Shown: positions 16,745 to 24,785, counted from the first letter of the stretch. The stretch is 64,000 nucleotides of DNA from Variovorax sp. N23 (GCF_025486315.1 NZ_JAOOPY010000002.1:163501-227500), one strand, 5' to 3'. The notes: a model not told the origin generated them from the letters alone. Made by a program: numbers and translations.

Positions 16745-19525
16745 ATGGACGCTCCCCGCCCCGACCCCGACGCGCTGCTCGCGCAGATGCGCGGCGACGA
16801 AGCCCGCGCCCGCCGCGGGCGTCTGCGCATCTACTTCGGCGCCAGCGCGGGCGTCGGCAAGACCTGGGCGATGCTCGCGGCCGCGCAGCGCGAACACGCG
16901 GCGGGTCGCGACGTGCTGATCGGCGTGGTCGAGACGCATGGCCGCAGCGAGACGGCCGCGCTGCTGACCGGGCTGGCCCGCCTGCCGCTGCGCGACATCG
17001 CCTACCGCGGCCGCACTCTGGCCGAGTTCGACCTCGACGGGGCGCTGGCCCGCAAGCCCGCCGTGCTGCTGGTCGACGAGCTCGCGCATTCCAACGCGCC
17101 GGGCTCGCGCCATGCCAAGCGCTGGCAGGACGTGCAGGAGCTGCTGGCCGCCGGCATCGAGGTCTGGTCGGCGCTCAATGTGCAGCACCTCGAAAGCCTC
17201 AACGGCACGGTCGGTGCCATCACCGGCGTGCGGGTGCACGAGACGGTGCCCGACACCGTACTCGACGAGGCCGACGAGGTGGTGCTGGTCGACGTCACGC
17301 CCGACGAACTCACCGCGCGGCTGGCGGCCGGCAAGGTCTACCTGCCCCAGCAGGCCGAGCGCGCGGCGCAGAACTTCTTTCGCAAGGGCAACCTGATCGC
17401 GCTGCGCGAGATCGCCTTGCGCCGCACCGCCGAGCACGTGGAAGACGACGTGCGCGGCTGGCGCGTCGAGCAGTCCGGGCTGAACGGCAAGGATGGCGCA
17501 GGCGGCCCGCAGGCCTGGAACACCTCGGGCGCGATCCTCGCCTGCGTCGGCCCGCACGAGGGCGCGGCGCAGACGGTGCGCACGGCTGCGCGCCTGGCCG
17601 GGCAGCTCAACGTGCGCTGGCATGCCGCCTACGTCGAGACGCCGGCGCTGCAGCGCCTGCCGGCCGCGCAGCGCGACCGCATCCTGGCCGTGCTCAAGCT
17701 GGCCGAGGAGCTGGGCGCGGCGACCGCGGTGCTCACCGGCGCCAACGTGCCGCAGGCGCTCACCGCGCAGGCGCAACGGCTGAACTGCGCGACGCTGGTG
17801 GTGGGGCGTGCGGAGCCGGTGGCGGGCTGGCGCCGCTGGTGGCCGTCGGCGTCGCTCACGCGCGAGCTGGCGCGGCTCGCGCCCGCGCTCGACATCGTCG
17901 AGACGGCGCGTTCAGAAAGCTCGCGCCGCCTTGGCCGCACGCTGCTCGGTGCGGCACGCGACGTGGCGACCGGCGACGACATTCCCGACGACGCCGACCG
18001 GCCGCATGCGCGCTGGCCCGGCTACGTGTGGGCCGCGGCGATGGGCGTGGCCGTCACGCTGATCGCCACGCCGCTCTCGGGCGTGCTGGAGCAGGTGAAC
18101 ATCGTCATGCTGTTCCTGCTGGGCGTGGTCGGCATCGCGATGCGCTTCGGCCGCGGGCCGGCCGCGCTGGCGGCGCTGCTCAACGTGGCGGCCTTCGACT
18201 TCTTCTTCGTCTCGCCGCGGCTCTCGTTCGCCGTGGGCGACGTGCAGTACCTCGTCACCTTCGCGGTGATGCTCGGCGTCGGCCTGCTGGTCGGGCAGCT
18301 CACCGCCGGCCTGCGCTTCGCCGCGGGCGTGTCGACCAGCCGCGAGCGGCGCGCGCAGTCCTTGTTCGAGCTCACGCGCGAGCTCTCGGCCGCGCTCGAA
18401 AGCGCGCAGGTCGTCGAACTCGGCGCGGCGGCGGTGCAGGGGCACTTCGGCGGGCATGCGCTGGTGCTGGTGACCGACGCGAACGACCGCCTCGTCATGC
18501 CGCCCTCACCGCCGCCCGGCTTCGACGCGAGCGTGGCCGACTGGGCCTTCCGCCAGGGCCAGCCCGCCGGCCTGGCCACCGCCACACTGGCCGCGCAGCC
18601 CTGGCATTACGTGCCGCTGAAGGCGCCGATGCGTGTGCGCGGCGTGCTCGCGCTGGCGCCCGCGCAGCCGCGCTGGCTGCTGATCCCCGAGCAGGTGCAG
18701 CAGCTCGAGACGCTGGCGCGCCAGATCGCCATCGCGCTGGAGCGCGTGCACTACGTCGAGGTGGCGCAACAGGCCGTGGTCGAGATGGAGTCGGAGCGCC
18801 TGCGCAACACGCTGCTGGGCGCCATCTCGCACGACGTGCGCACGCCGCTGACCGCGCTCATCGGCCTGGCCGAATCACTGCAGACGGCCGGCCCCGGTGC
18901 ATCCGATGAGCGCGGCGAGACGGTGCAGGCCATCGTCGCGCAGGCGCGCGCGCTGCATGCGCTGGTGAACAACCTGCTGGACATGGCGCGGCTCGAAGCC
19001 GGTGGTGCGGGGGGCTCGGTGCAACTGCGGCGCGACTGGCAGTCGGTGGAGGAGGTGGTCGGCGCGGCCATCCGCTCGGCCGGCCCGGCGCTCGGCGGGC
19101 GGGCGGTGCAGACGGCGCTCGCGCCCGACCTGCCGCTGGTCGAGTTCGACGCGGTGCTGATCGAACGCGTCCTGGTCAACCTGCTCGAGAACGCCGCCAA
19201 GTACGGCGCGCCGCCCATCGTCGTGAACGCGCACGCAACCGCCGAGGCGCTGGTGCTGTCGGTGCGCGACCACGGCCCGGGCCTGCCGGCGGCGCTGCGC
19301 GGCCGCGAGCAGCTGCTGTTCGACAAGTTCACGCGCGGCCAGACCGAGTCGGCGACGCCGGGCGTCGGGCTGGGGCTGGCGATCTGCAAGGCCATCGTCG
19401 GTGCGCACGGCGGCGAGATCGCGGCCGCCAACGCATCGGGCGGCGGCGCAGAATTCACGGTCACGCTGCCGCGCCGCACGCCACCGGACGTCACCGAGGC
19501 ATCTTCCGCCTCTCCCGGCGTCTGA
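16745..19525 (+). CDS. kdpD: Sensor histidine kinase KdpD
   Basis: This is the 926-residue osmosensitive/K+-sensing histidine kinase that controls the kdp operon through KdpE. Domains in order are an N-terminal KdpD ATP-binding domain with Walker A GASAGVGKT (residues 32-40), a universal-stress-protein-like domain (about 255-380), four clustered membrane helices (about 420-520), a GAF-like region, HisKA with phospho-accepting His696 in AISHDVRTPLTAL, and HATPase_c (ENAAKYG, DHGPGLP, GVGLGLAICK). Length is close to the E. coli protein. It lies nine bases after kdpC. An unusual 123-base spacer with a repeat element separates it from kdpE. Confidence 0.97.
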   Translation: MDAPRPDPDALLAQMRGDEARARRGRLRIYFGASAGVGKTWAMLAAAQREHAAGRDVLIGVVETHGRSETAALLTGLARLPLRDIAYRGRTLAEFDLDGALARKPAVLLVDELAHSNAPGSRHAKRWQDVQELLAAGIEVWSALNVQHLESLNGTVGAITGVRVHETVPDTVLDEADEVVLVDVTPDELTARLAAGKVYLPQQAERAAQNFFRKGNLIALREIALRRTAEHVEDDVRGWRVEQSGLNGKDGAGGPQAWNTSGAILACVGPHEGAAQTVRTAARLAGQLNVRWHAAYVETPALQRLPAAQRDRILAVLKLAEELGAATAVLTGANVPQALTAQAQRLNCATLVVGRAEPVAGWRRWWPSASLTRELARLAPALDIVETARSESSRRLGRTLLGAARDVATGDDIPDDADRPHARWPGYVWAAAMGVAVTLIATPLSGVLEQVNIVMLFLLGVVGIAMRFGRGPAALAALLNVAAFDFFFVSPRLSFAVGDVQYLVTFAVMLGVGLLVGQLTAGLRFAAGVSTSRERRAQSLFELTRELSAALESAQVVELGAAAVQGHFGGHALVLVTDANDRLVMPPSPPPGFDASVADWAFRQGQPAGLATATLAAQPWHYVPLKAPMRVRGVLALAPAQPRWLLIPEQVQQLETLARQIAIALERVHYVEVAQQAVVEMESERLRNTLLGAISHDVRTPLTALIGLAESLQTAGPGASDERGETVQAIVAQARALHALVNNLLDMARLEAGGAGGSVQLRRDWQSVEEVVGAAIRSAGPALGGRAVQTALAPDLPLVEFDAVLIERVLVNLLENAAKYGAPPIVVNAHATAEALVLSVRDHGPGLPAALRGREQLLFDKFTRGQTESATPGVGLGLAICKAIVGAHGGEIAAANASGGGAEFTVTLPRRTPPDVTEASSASPGV

Positions 19526-19541
19526 AGAGGAGTCCAACTGA

Positions 19542-19655
19542 ATGAAACCGGCGCAACTCATTCCAGGGACACCGCGGAACTGGCTTTGCCAGACCGCTGG
19601 TGTCGCCCCCTTGAGGGGGAGGCGCCGCAGGCGCATCGGGGGTGTTTCATGGTGA
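19542..19655 (+). CDS. Possible 37-residue linker ORF between kdpD and kdpE
   Basis: An ATG at 19542 follows an AGAGGAGT ribosome-binding sequence and opens a short frame that runs through the intergenic repeat. It ends at 19655, overlapping the kdpE start by seven bases. The predicted peptide is Arg/Gly-rich and has no recognisable fold, so it is unlikely to be a functional protein. It may still matter as a translated linker carrying ribosomes from kdpD to kdpE after the repeat inserted between them. It could equally be fortuitous. Confidence 0.25.
   Translation: MKPAQLIPGTPRNWLCQTAGVAPLRGRRRRRIGGVSW
19549..19648. repeat. Comamonadaceae-type intergenic repeat between kdpD and kdpE
   Basis: This block of about 100 bases contains nested hairpins: CTGGC-TTT-GCCAG at about 19580-19592, a CCCCCT/AGGGGG stem at about 19606-19619, and a CGCC/GGCG-rich end running into GGGGGTG. 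I remember closely similar blocks between many genes in Variovorax/Acidovorax-type genomes, which is recollection and not a search. No second clear copy is present in this window. It ends directly at the kdpE start codon, so its GGGGGTG end may act as the kdpE ribosome-binding site. Confidence 0.55.
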
Positions 19656-20353
19656 CACCTGTTGCCATCGTCATCGAGGACGAACCGCAGATCCGCCGCT
19701 TCGTGCGCGGCGCGCTGGAGTCCGAAGGCTGGGCGGTGCACGAGGCCGGCACCGTGCGTGATGGCCTGGCGGCGGCGGGCACGCGCCAGCCCGACCTGGT
19801 GGTGCTCGACCTCGGCCTGCCCGACGGCGACGGCGTGGGACTGATCCGTGACGTGCGCGGCTGGTCGGCGGTGCCGATCATCGTGCTGTCGGCGCGCATC
19901 GACGAGGCCGACAAGATCGCCGCGCTCGATGCCGGTGCGGACGACTACCTCACCAAGCCCTTCGGCACCGGCGAGCTGCTGGCGCGCGTGCGCGCCAACC
20001 TGCGCCGGCCGCGCGCCGCGGCGGGCGGTGCGGCGAACGCCGAGGTGGCCGAGCCGCTGTTCCGCTTCGGCGAGATCGAGGTCGACCGCGCCGCGCGCCT
20101 GGTGCGTCGCGCCGGCGCCGAGGTGCACCTCACGCCCACCGAATACCGGCTGCTCGGCGTGCTGGTGGCGAACGCGGGACGCGTGCTCACGCAGCGGCAG
20201 CTGCTGCGCGAGGTGTGGGGTCCCTCGCATTCGGAGCAGAGCCACTACCTGCGCATCTACATGGGCCACCTGCGGCAGAAGCTGGAGGCCGACCCGGCCC
20301 AGCCGAAGCACCTGCTGACCGAGACGGCCGTGGGTTACCGGCTGGTCGCCTGA
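19649..20353 (+). CDS. kdpE: Response regulator KdpE
   Basis: This is a 234-residue OmpR-type transcriptional activator of the kdp operon, phosphorylated by KdpD. The receiver domain has EDE at the acidic pocket, phospho-acceptor Asp54 in VVLDLGLPDGDG, Ser in VLSARI and Lys in LTKPFG. The winged-helix DNA-binding domain (HLTPTEYRLLGVLVANAG to ETAVGYRLV) carries the KdpE-like stretch VWGPSHSEQSHYLRIYMGHLRQKLE. I start it at ATG 19649 (MVTPVAIVIEDEP). Upstream in-frame sequence is part of the repeat element. It is the last gene of the kdp unit and converges with the DoxX gene. Confidence 0.97.
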   Translation: MVTPVAIVIEDEPQIRRFVRGALESEGWAVHEAGTVRDGLAAAGTRQPDLVVLDLGLPDGDGVGLIRDVRGWSAVPIIVLSARIDEADKIAALDAGADDYLTKPFGTGELLARVRANLRRPRAAAGGAANAEVAEPLFRFGEIEVDRAARLVRRAGAEVHLTPTEYRLLGVLVANAGRVLTQRQLLREVWGPSHSEQSHYLRIYMGHLRQKLEADPAQPKHLLTETAVGYRLVA

Positions 20354-20372
20354 CGGCGTCGAGGCGCGGGGC

Positions 20373-20786
20373 TCACTGCCACCAGCGCGTGCCGGGTCTG
20401 CCCACCCGCAACGGGCCGGCGCCGAGCAGTGCAACCACCAGGGCCGTCAGCAGGAAGAAGCCCTGCAGCTCCAGCGCCCAGCCGCCGCTCTTGGCCATCG
20501 TGAAGAACTGGCCGGTGTGGACCAGCAGCAGCGCCACGACCATGTTGAAGGCGATGACGAGCGCAGCCGGCCGGGTGAAGAAACCGAGCAGGATCAGCGC
20601 CGGTGCCAGCACTTCGCCCACGTAGACCAAGTGGCCGATGGCGGTCGGCAGGCCGGCGGCGCCGAGCATGCGGTAGACGAAGTCGGCGCCATTCTCCATC
20701 TTCCCGATGCCGTGAATGATCAGCAGCCCGCCCAGGGTGAGGCGAAGCAGCAGTTTGCCGAGCGCGTCGGTGCGTGCGGTATCCAT
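20373..20786 (-). CDS. DoxX family membrane protein
   Basis: This is a 137-residue inner-membrane protein with four predicted helices. The family opening LLRLTLGGLLIIHGIGKM and the later helices LVYVGEVLAPALILLGFF, AALVIAFNMVVALLLV and FFLLTALVVALLGAG are typical of DoxX/SURF4-like proteins. Some members take part in thiosulphate:quinone oxidation, but most are uncharacterised and no partner subunit is nearby. It starts three bases after the stop of the upstream periplasmic repeat protein on the same strand, so the two probably form an operon. Function is open. Confidence 0.9.
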   Translation of the reverse strand: MDTARTDALGKLLLRLTLGGLLIIHGIGKMENGADFVYRMLGAAGLPTAIGHLVYVGEVLAPALILLGFFTRPAALVIAFNMVVALLLVHTGQFFTMAKSGGWALELQGFFLLTALVVALLGAGPLRVGRPGTRWWQ

Positions 20787-20789
20787 CGC

Positions 20790-21251
20790 TTACTGCGCCG
20801 CGGGCGTTGCCTGGTCGGCGGCGGCGCTGCCAGTGGTGCCTTGCACGCGCTGCAGCTCGGCCGTGTAGACGCCGTTGTGGCGGGCGCGCTGGTAGGCGGC
20901 GAGCTGCTTGGCGTAGGCTGGTGCGTTGCTCTGGGCCGTGTCGGCCAGCGAGGCCGTTTCCAGGCCGGCGCGGCGCCACAGGTTCAGGTCGGCCTGCACC
21001 TCGGCGCGGCTGAGCGTGCCGGCGGCGTTGCCGGCCGAGGCCTGCGTGCCGACCCAGGCTTCGGGCGCTGCCGCAGCGACGCGGGCGTTGCGCTGCAGGT
21101 CGGCGGCGACGTCGGCGCGGCTGACGGCACCGGTGGCGGCGATCGGCGTGCCGACCCAGGCTTCGGCGGGAACGGTCTGCGCGGCCGCGGTGCCGGCCGT
21201 GCCGGCGGCAACGACCAGGGCGGAGAGGGCGAGGAGGTGCTTGGCTTGCAT
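20790..21251 (-). CDS. Periplasmic protein with two tandem EAWVGT...SRA repeats (DUF4148-like)
   Basis: This is a 153-residue secreted protein. A signal peptide is cleaved after about TAAAQ (residue 25). The mature chain holds two related units at about residues 30-57 and 64-95. Each opens with EAWVGT and continues into SRA-D/E-V-x-ADL, which resembles the SRAqV...L pattern of DUF4148 proteins common in Burkholderiales. The C-terminal part is Ala/Gln-rich. The start is ATG 21251, and an upstream in-frame extension lacks support. It forms a probable operon with doxX. No function is known to me for the family. Confidence 0.75.
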   Translation of the reverse strand: MQAKHLLALSALVVAAGTAGTAAAQTVPAEAWVGTPIAATGAVSRADVAADLQRNARVAAAAPEAWVGTQASAGNAAGTLSRAEVQADLNLWRRAGLETASLADTAQSNAPAYAKQLAAYQRARHNGVYTAELQRVQGTTGSAAADQATPAAQ

Positions 21252-21361
21252 GGTGAAGAGTCCTTTGGTTGTTCGTGCCGTTGCCGATGAAAGGCGATGG
21301 CTGGGCAACGAAGTCTCTTCGCTGACGTCGCCGCGCGATGTGCGCTGGCGCACCTCTTTCC

Positions 21362-23011
21362 TCAGGTCGTTTCGGCAGCGGGCCGTGCCGGACGCGGCAC
21401 ATGCAGCACCTCGATCGGCTCGGCGCGTCCACGCAACTGCACCGTGTGTGCGGCACCGAAGCGGTCGGCCATGTCGGCCTGTCGGGCCGCGAACACCGAG
21501 ACCACCAGCCGCGCATCGGCCGCCTTCGAATGGTCCTGCAGCCGGCTCGCGGTGTTGACCACCTCGCCCACGGCGGTGAAGGTGGTCGTCTCAAGGTAGC
21601 CCACTTCGCCGACGGCGGTGCGCCCGGCGTGCAGGCCCATGCCGAAGTCGAGCCGGTGGCCGAACTGGGCCTCGAAGCCGGCGCCCCAGGCGTCCATGCG
21701 CTCGCCGATCCGCGCGGCGGCGTCCATGGCCTGGCGGCAGGCCGTGGGCAGGTCGACATCCAGCCCGAAGATCGCCATCACGCTGTCGCCGATGAACTGG
21801 TTGGGCACGCCGCCGCTGTCGCGCACCGCGGCACCGACGGTGGCGAAGTAGCGCTCCAGCAGGTAGGCCAGGTCGAAGGGCCACTGGTTCTCCGACAGGC
21901 CCGACCAGCGCCGCAGGTCGACGAAGAGGATCGCCACGTCGCGCTCGCGGCCGAAGCGGGCCGGCTGCGTGGCGGCGCCGGTCTCGAACAGCGGCGTGAC
22001 TGCGAGTTCGCCCTGCGGCCGCAACTGGCAGGCCAGGCGCACGTCGGCCGGTGCGCGCACGCGGGCCAGCGTGCGGCGCTCGTCGCGGCCCGGCGCGTCG
22101 AGGTGTTCCGGCGGGCCGCTCACGCGCACGCGGCAGGTCGAGCAGCGCGCCCGGCCGCCGCACACCGACAGGTGCGCGATGCCGTGCGCGCGGCTGGCAT
22201 CGAGCACGCTCCAGCCGCGCGGCACGTGCACGCTGCGTTCGGGGTAGCGCAGCACGATCGATGCGCCGGGCCGGCGCTCGCGGCGCAGGCGCAGCCCGCG
22301 CGCCGCGAACACGGCGAGCAGCAGCAGGCCGTAGAACAGTTCGATGTGGCGCTCGGCCCGGTCGATGGCCACGCCCTGCGCCGGCGTGGGCACCTGCGGC
22401 GGCATCACGCCCGACCATTGCAGCTCGCGGCCCATGCCGAGGAAGCCGGCCGCGGCCAGCACCGGCAGCAGCACCGCTGCCACGAGCAGCAGGTGCGAAT
22501 GCCGCCGGTAGCCGGGCCGTGCCCGCAGCGCCAGGTGCACGCCGAGACAGCCATGCGCCCAGGCGGCGGCCATCAGGGCGAACTGGCCCCCCGCCCCGCC
22601 GATGCTCCACAGCCCACGCACCACGCGCGCATACGACGGCTGGAGCGCGAAGGCCTCGTAGGCCCAGCGCATGGCGCTCAGGTGCGATGCCAGCAGCAGC
22701 GGCAGCGAGAAGCCCAGCAGCAGCCGCACCGCCTCGATCGGCGGCATGCGCAGGCTGCGGCGCTCCCACGCGCCCTGCAGCGCCAGCACCAAGTGCGTGG
22801 CGGCCGCACCGTACAGCAGCAGCGTGCCCGGCAGGCTGTGCCAGAAGCCGTGCACCGCCCGCAGCACCGCTTCGGCGAAGGCCAGCGACACCAGGCCCAG
22901 CGCATGGTTCAGCAGATGGCCGGTGACGTAGCCCAGCAGAATCAGGCCGCTGGTCCACCGCAGGTTCCGCCGTGTGGGCAGGGCGAGTCGGGGCGGGGAA
23001 CGGACGGGCAT
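21362..23011 (-). CDS. Membrane cytochrome-like / 2Fe-2S ferredoxin / class III nucleotide cyclase fusion
   Basis: This 549-residue protein has three parts. Residues 1-250 are membrane-embedded, with several helices containing His residues (GYVTGHLLNHALG, HLVLALQG, ASHLSAMRWAYE), which suggests a b-type haem or succinate dehydrogenase-like anchor. Residues about 260-345 form a plant-type 2Fe-2S ferredoxin with Cys284, Cys290, Cys293 and Cys328. Residues about 355-545 form a class III adenylate/guanylate cyclase with metal-binding Asp365 (LFVDLRR) and Asp409 (FIGDSVMAIFG) and the transition-state segment VNTASRLQ. The usual substrate-selecting Lys before FIGD is Gln405, so ATP versus GTP preference is uncertain. 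It is divergent from a Crp-type regulator, which suggests a redox-controlled cyclic-nucleotide circuit. Confidence 0.9.
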   Translation of the reverse strand: MPVRSPPRLALPTRRNLRWTSGLILLGYVTGHLLNHALGLVSLAFAEAVLRAVHGFWHSLPGTLLLYGAAATHLVLALQGAWERRSLRMPPIEAVRLLLGFSLPLLLASHLSAMRWAYEAFALQPSYARVVRGLWSIGGAGGQFALMAAAWAHGCLGVHLALRARPGYRRHSHLLLVAAVLLPVLAAAGFLGMGRELQWSGVMPPQVPTPAQGVAIDRAERHIELFYGLLLLAVFAARGLRLRRERRPGASIVLRYPERSVHVPRGWSVLDASRAHGIAHLSVCGGRARCSTCRVRVSGPPEHLDAPGRDERRTLARVRAPADVRLACQLRPQGELAVTPLFETGAATQPARFGRERDVAILFVDLRRWSGLSENQWPFDLAYLLERYFATVGAAVRDSGGVPNQFIGDSVMAIFGLDVDLPTACRQAMDAAARIGERMDAWGAGFEAQFGHRLDFGMGLHAGRTAVGEVGYLETTTFTAVGEVVNTASRLQDHSKAADARLVVSVFAARQADMADRFGAAHTVQLRGRAEPIEVLHVPRPARPAAETT

Positions 23012-23024
23012 GCAGGCGGCTCGA

Positions 23025-23063
23025 AGGGGCGCCCGAGCATAATCCGCGCGCCCTGGCGCCCCT
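23025..23063. promoter_or_regulatory. Inverted repeat in the cyclase/Crp divergent promoter region
   Basis: Perfect nine-base arms AGGGGCGCC (23025-23033) and GGCGCCCCT (23055-23063) face each other across 21 bases, centred in the 57-base gap between the divergent cyclase and Crp-type genes. A CATAAT (23038-23043) between the arms could be a -10 element for the rightward gene. The layout suits an operator for the local Crp protein or another dimeric regulator. It does not resemble the E. coli Crp site TGTGA-N6-TCACA. Confidence 0.4.
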
Positions 23064-23068
23064 CACGC

Positions 23069-23788
23069 ATGCCCCACACCACTGTCCGTTCTTCCCTTGC
23101 GCTGCGCCGGGTCGCCCTGTTCGACGCGCTGCCCGACGACCGGCTCGACCGCGTGGCGCAGGCCTGCCGCTGGCAGAGCGTCGAGGCCGGCCAGCCGCTG
23201 GTGCTGCGGGCGCAGGACGAGGGCGACGTCTACTTCATCGTGTCGGGGCGCGTGCGCATCACCACCTACGCGGCCAGCGGACGACAGGTCACCTTCCGCG
23301 ACTGCGGGGAGGGCGAGCTGTTCGGCGAACTGGCGGCCATCGACGGCGGCCCGCGCTCGGCCGACGTGCTCACGCTGCAGCCCAGCGTGCTGGCCAGCCT
23401 GCCACCGGCCGACTTCCGCGCGCTGCTGCGCGAGGAGCCGCCGCTGGCCGAGCGCGTGATGCTTCGCCTGGCCTCGCTGGTGCGCCAGCTGTCCGAACGC
23501 ATCGTCGACCTCAGCACGCTCGAGGTGCCGCAGCGCCTGCAGGCCGAGCTGCTGCGCCTGGCGCAGGCCGCCGGCGTGGCCGACAACCGCGCCCGGCTGG
23601 AGCCGTCGCCCAAGCACGCGGCGCTGGCCAGCCAGATCAGCACCAACCGCGAACAGGTCACGCGCGAGCTGAACGCGCTGGTGCGCCAGGGCGTGCTGCA
23701 GAAGGACGGCAAGGCGCTGGTGGTGGCGGACGTGCAGCACCTGGCGCGCGCCGTGGCGAACGCGCGCGGCGACGCGGCCACCCTGTAA
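23069..23788 (+). CDS. Crp/Fnr family transcriptional regulator
   Basis: This is a 239-residue cyclic-nucleotide-type regulator. Residues 1-130 form the cNMP-binding beta roll, whose phosphate-binding segment keeps FGEL (85-88) and Arg96-Ser97 in GGPRSADV. These are the residues that contact cyclic nucleotide in Crp, so real ligand binding is plausible. A dimerisation helix follows, then a Crp-type winged helix (ALASQISTNREQVTRELNALVRQG). No Fnr-type cysteine cluster is seen. The start is ATG 23069. The gene is divergent from the cyclase fusion across 57 bases, so the cyclase product is the obvious candidate ligand. That link is inferred from position. Confidence 0.93.
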   Translation: MPHTTVRSSLALRRVALFDALPDDRLDRVAQACRWQSVEAGQPLVLRAQDEGDVYFIVSGRVRITTYAASGRQVTFRDCGEGELFGELAAIDGGPRSADVLTLQPSVLASLPPADFRALLREEPPLAERVMLRLASLVRQLSERIVDLSTLEVPQRLQAELLRLAQAAGVADNRARLEPSPKHAALASQISTNREQVTRELNALVRQGVLQKDGKALVVADVQHLARAVANARGDAATL

Positions 23789-23834
23789 GCACCCCCTGAA
23801 GGCTTGCGCTGCCGCGTCAACTCTCCTAGACTTC

Positions 23835-23852
23835 ATCCACGTATATGTGGAT
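23835..23852. promoter_or_regulatory. Inverted repeat upstream of the GntR gene
   Basis: ATCCAC and GTGGAT arms flank a six-base AT-rich spacer, 51 bases before the chosen GntR start. Size and position suit a self-regulatory operator for a GntR/FCD repressor. The alternative GTG start at 23847 would fall inside this element. Confidence 0.35.
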
Positions 23853-23903
23853 ACAAAGTTACATTCAGAATTATTCGAGTGTGTCGTCGGCCGGGCGTCG
23901 CGC

Positions 23904-24587
23904 ATGATCGACATCCACCGCCTGACCGGCCTGACGGCGTCGTTCACCGCCGAGGAAGAGGCCTACAGCCACATCATCCAGCGCATCCGCAGCGGGCAAT
24001 ACCGTGCGGGCGATCGCCTGATTCCTGAGGAAATCGCCACGGAGATCGGCACCAGCCGCATGCCGGTGCGCGAGGCCTTTCGCCGGCTGGCGACCGAGGG
24101 CCTGGTCGACATCCGGCCGCACCGCGGGGCGGTGGTTCGCAAATTGTCGACCGCCGAAATGGTCGAGGTGTTCCAAATGCGCGCCGTGCTGGAGGGCCTG
24201 GCGGCGCGGGTCGCTTTCAGCACCATTCAGGAAAAGCACATTGCGGTGCTGGACGATCTGATCGGGCAAATGGAATTGGCCGAGGATGATGTCCAGGAAT
24301 GGGTGTCGCTGCACCGCCAATTCCATGAATACCTGTGCTCGCTGAGCCACAACCCGCGCCTGATGCGGCAGATCTCGTCGCTGCATTCGGTGGTCGAGCC
24401 GCACATGCGGCTGTGGCTGGAGAAGTCGGACAGTCCCCACCGCTCGCGCAGCGCGCACGGCTACGTCATCGATGCCTTGCGGGCCGGGCCGGCGGAAGAG
24501 GTCGAGAAGGTGCTGCGCCAGCATGCCGAGCGAACCATCGCGAGCCTGGAGAAATTCATGGCGCCGGAGTCGCCGAAAAAAGCGTAG
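23904..24587 (+). CDS. GntR family transcriptional regulator, FCD subfamily
   Basis: This is a 227-residue DNA-binding regulator. The N-terminal winged helix has the GntR signature AGDRLIPEEIATEIGTSRMPVREA, and the C-terminal all-helical FCD domain has the ligand/metal-binding stretch HRQFHEYL with further His residues (HSVVEPH). FCD regulators usually sense carboxylic acids or amino-acid-derived metabolites and repress neighbouring catabolic genes. I prefer ATG 23904, which leaves about 20 residues before the fold. GTG 23847 is possible but overlaps an inverted repeat. Downstream on the same strand are a Bug receptor and a gamma-glutamyltransferase-like gene, its likely targets. Confidence 0.93.
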   Translation: MIDIHRLTGLTASFTAEEEAYSHIIQRIRSGQYRAGDRLIPEEIATEIGTSRMPVREAFRRLATEGLVDIRPHRGAVVRKLSTAEMVEVFQMRAVLEGLAARVAFSTIQEKHIAVLDDLIGQMELAEDDVQEWVSLHRQFHEYLCSLSHNPRLMRQISSLHSVVEPHMRLWLEKSDSPHRSRSAHGYVIDALRAGPAEEVEKVLRQHAERTIASLEKFMAPESPKKA

Positions 24588-24693
24588 CGCCAACCCTCAT
24601 GCACGCAATCGGGTCGTGAAAAATGCACCGATTCATGCGTCATGCGCAATTCAGTGCAAGCGATCTCCGGATTTGCGTGCGAATTGCGCATTT

Positions 24694-24705
24694 CCGAAAT
24701 TTCGG
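24694..24705. promoter_or_regulatory. Palindrome in the AT-rich GntR-tctC gap
   Basis: A perfect 12-base palindrome CCGAAATTTCGG lies in a 198-base gap that is clearly less GC-rich than the rest of the window. Several AATTGCG/CGCAATT-like half-sites lie around it, at about 24649, 24680 and 24732. The gap probably carries the promoter and operator of the Bug receptor gene. No regulator can be assigned with confidence. Confidence 0.3.
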
Positions 24706-24785
24706 TAATTCGAGGCGTTGATTCGGGCATGCTAATTGCGAAATTGCAGATGTTCCTTCCTTCCACAATCTGCAAGAGGTATGCA

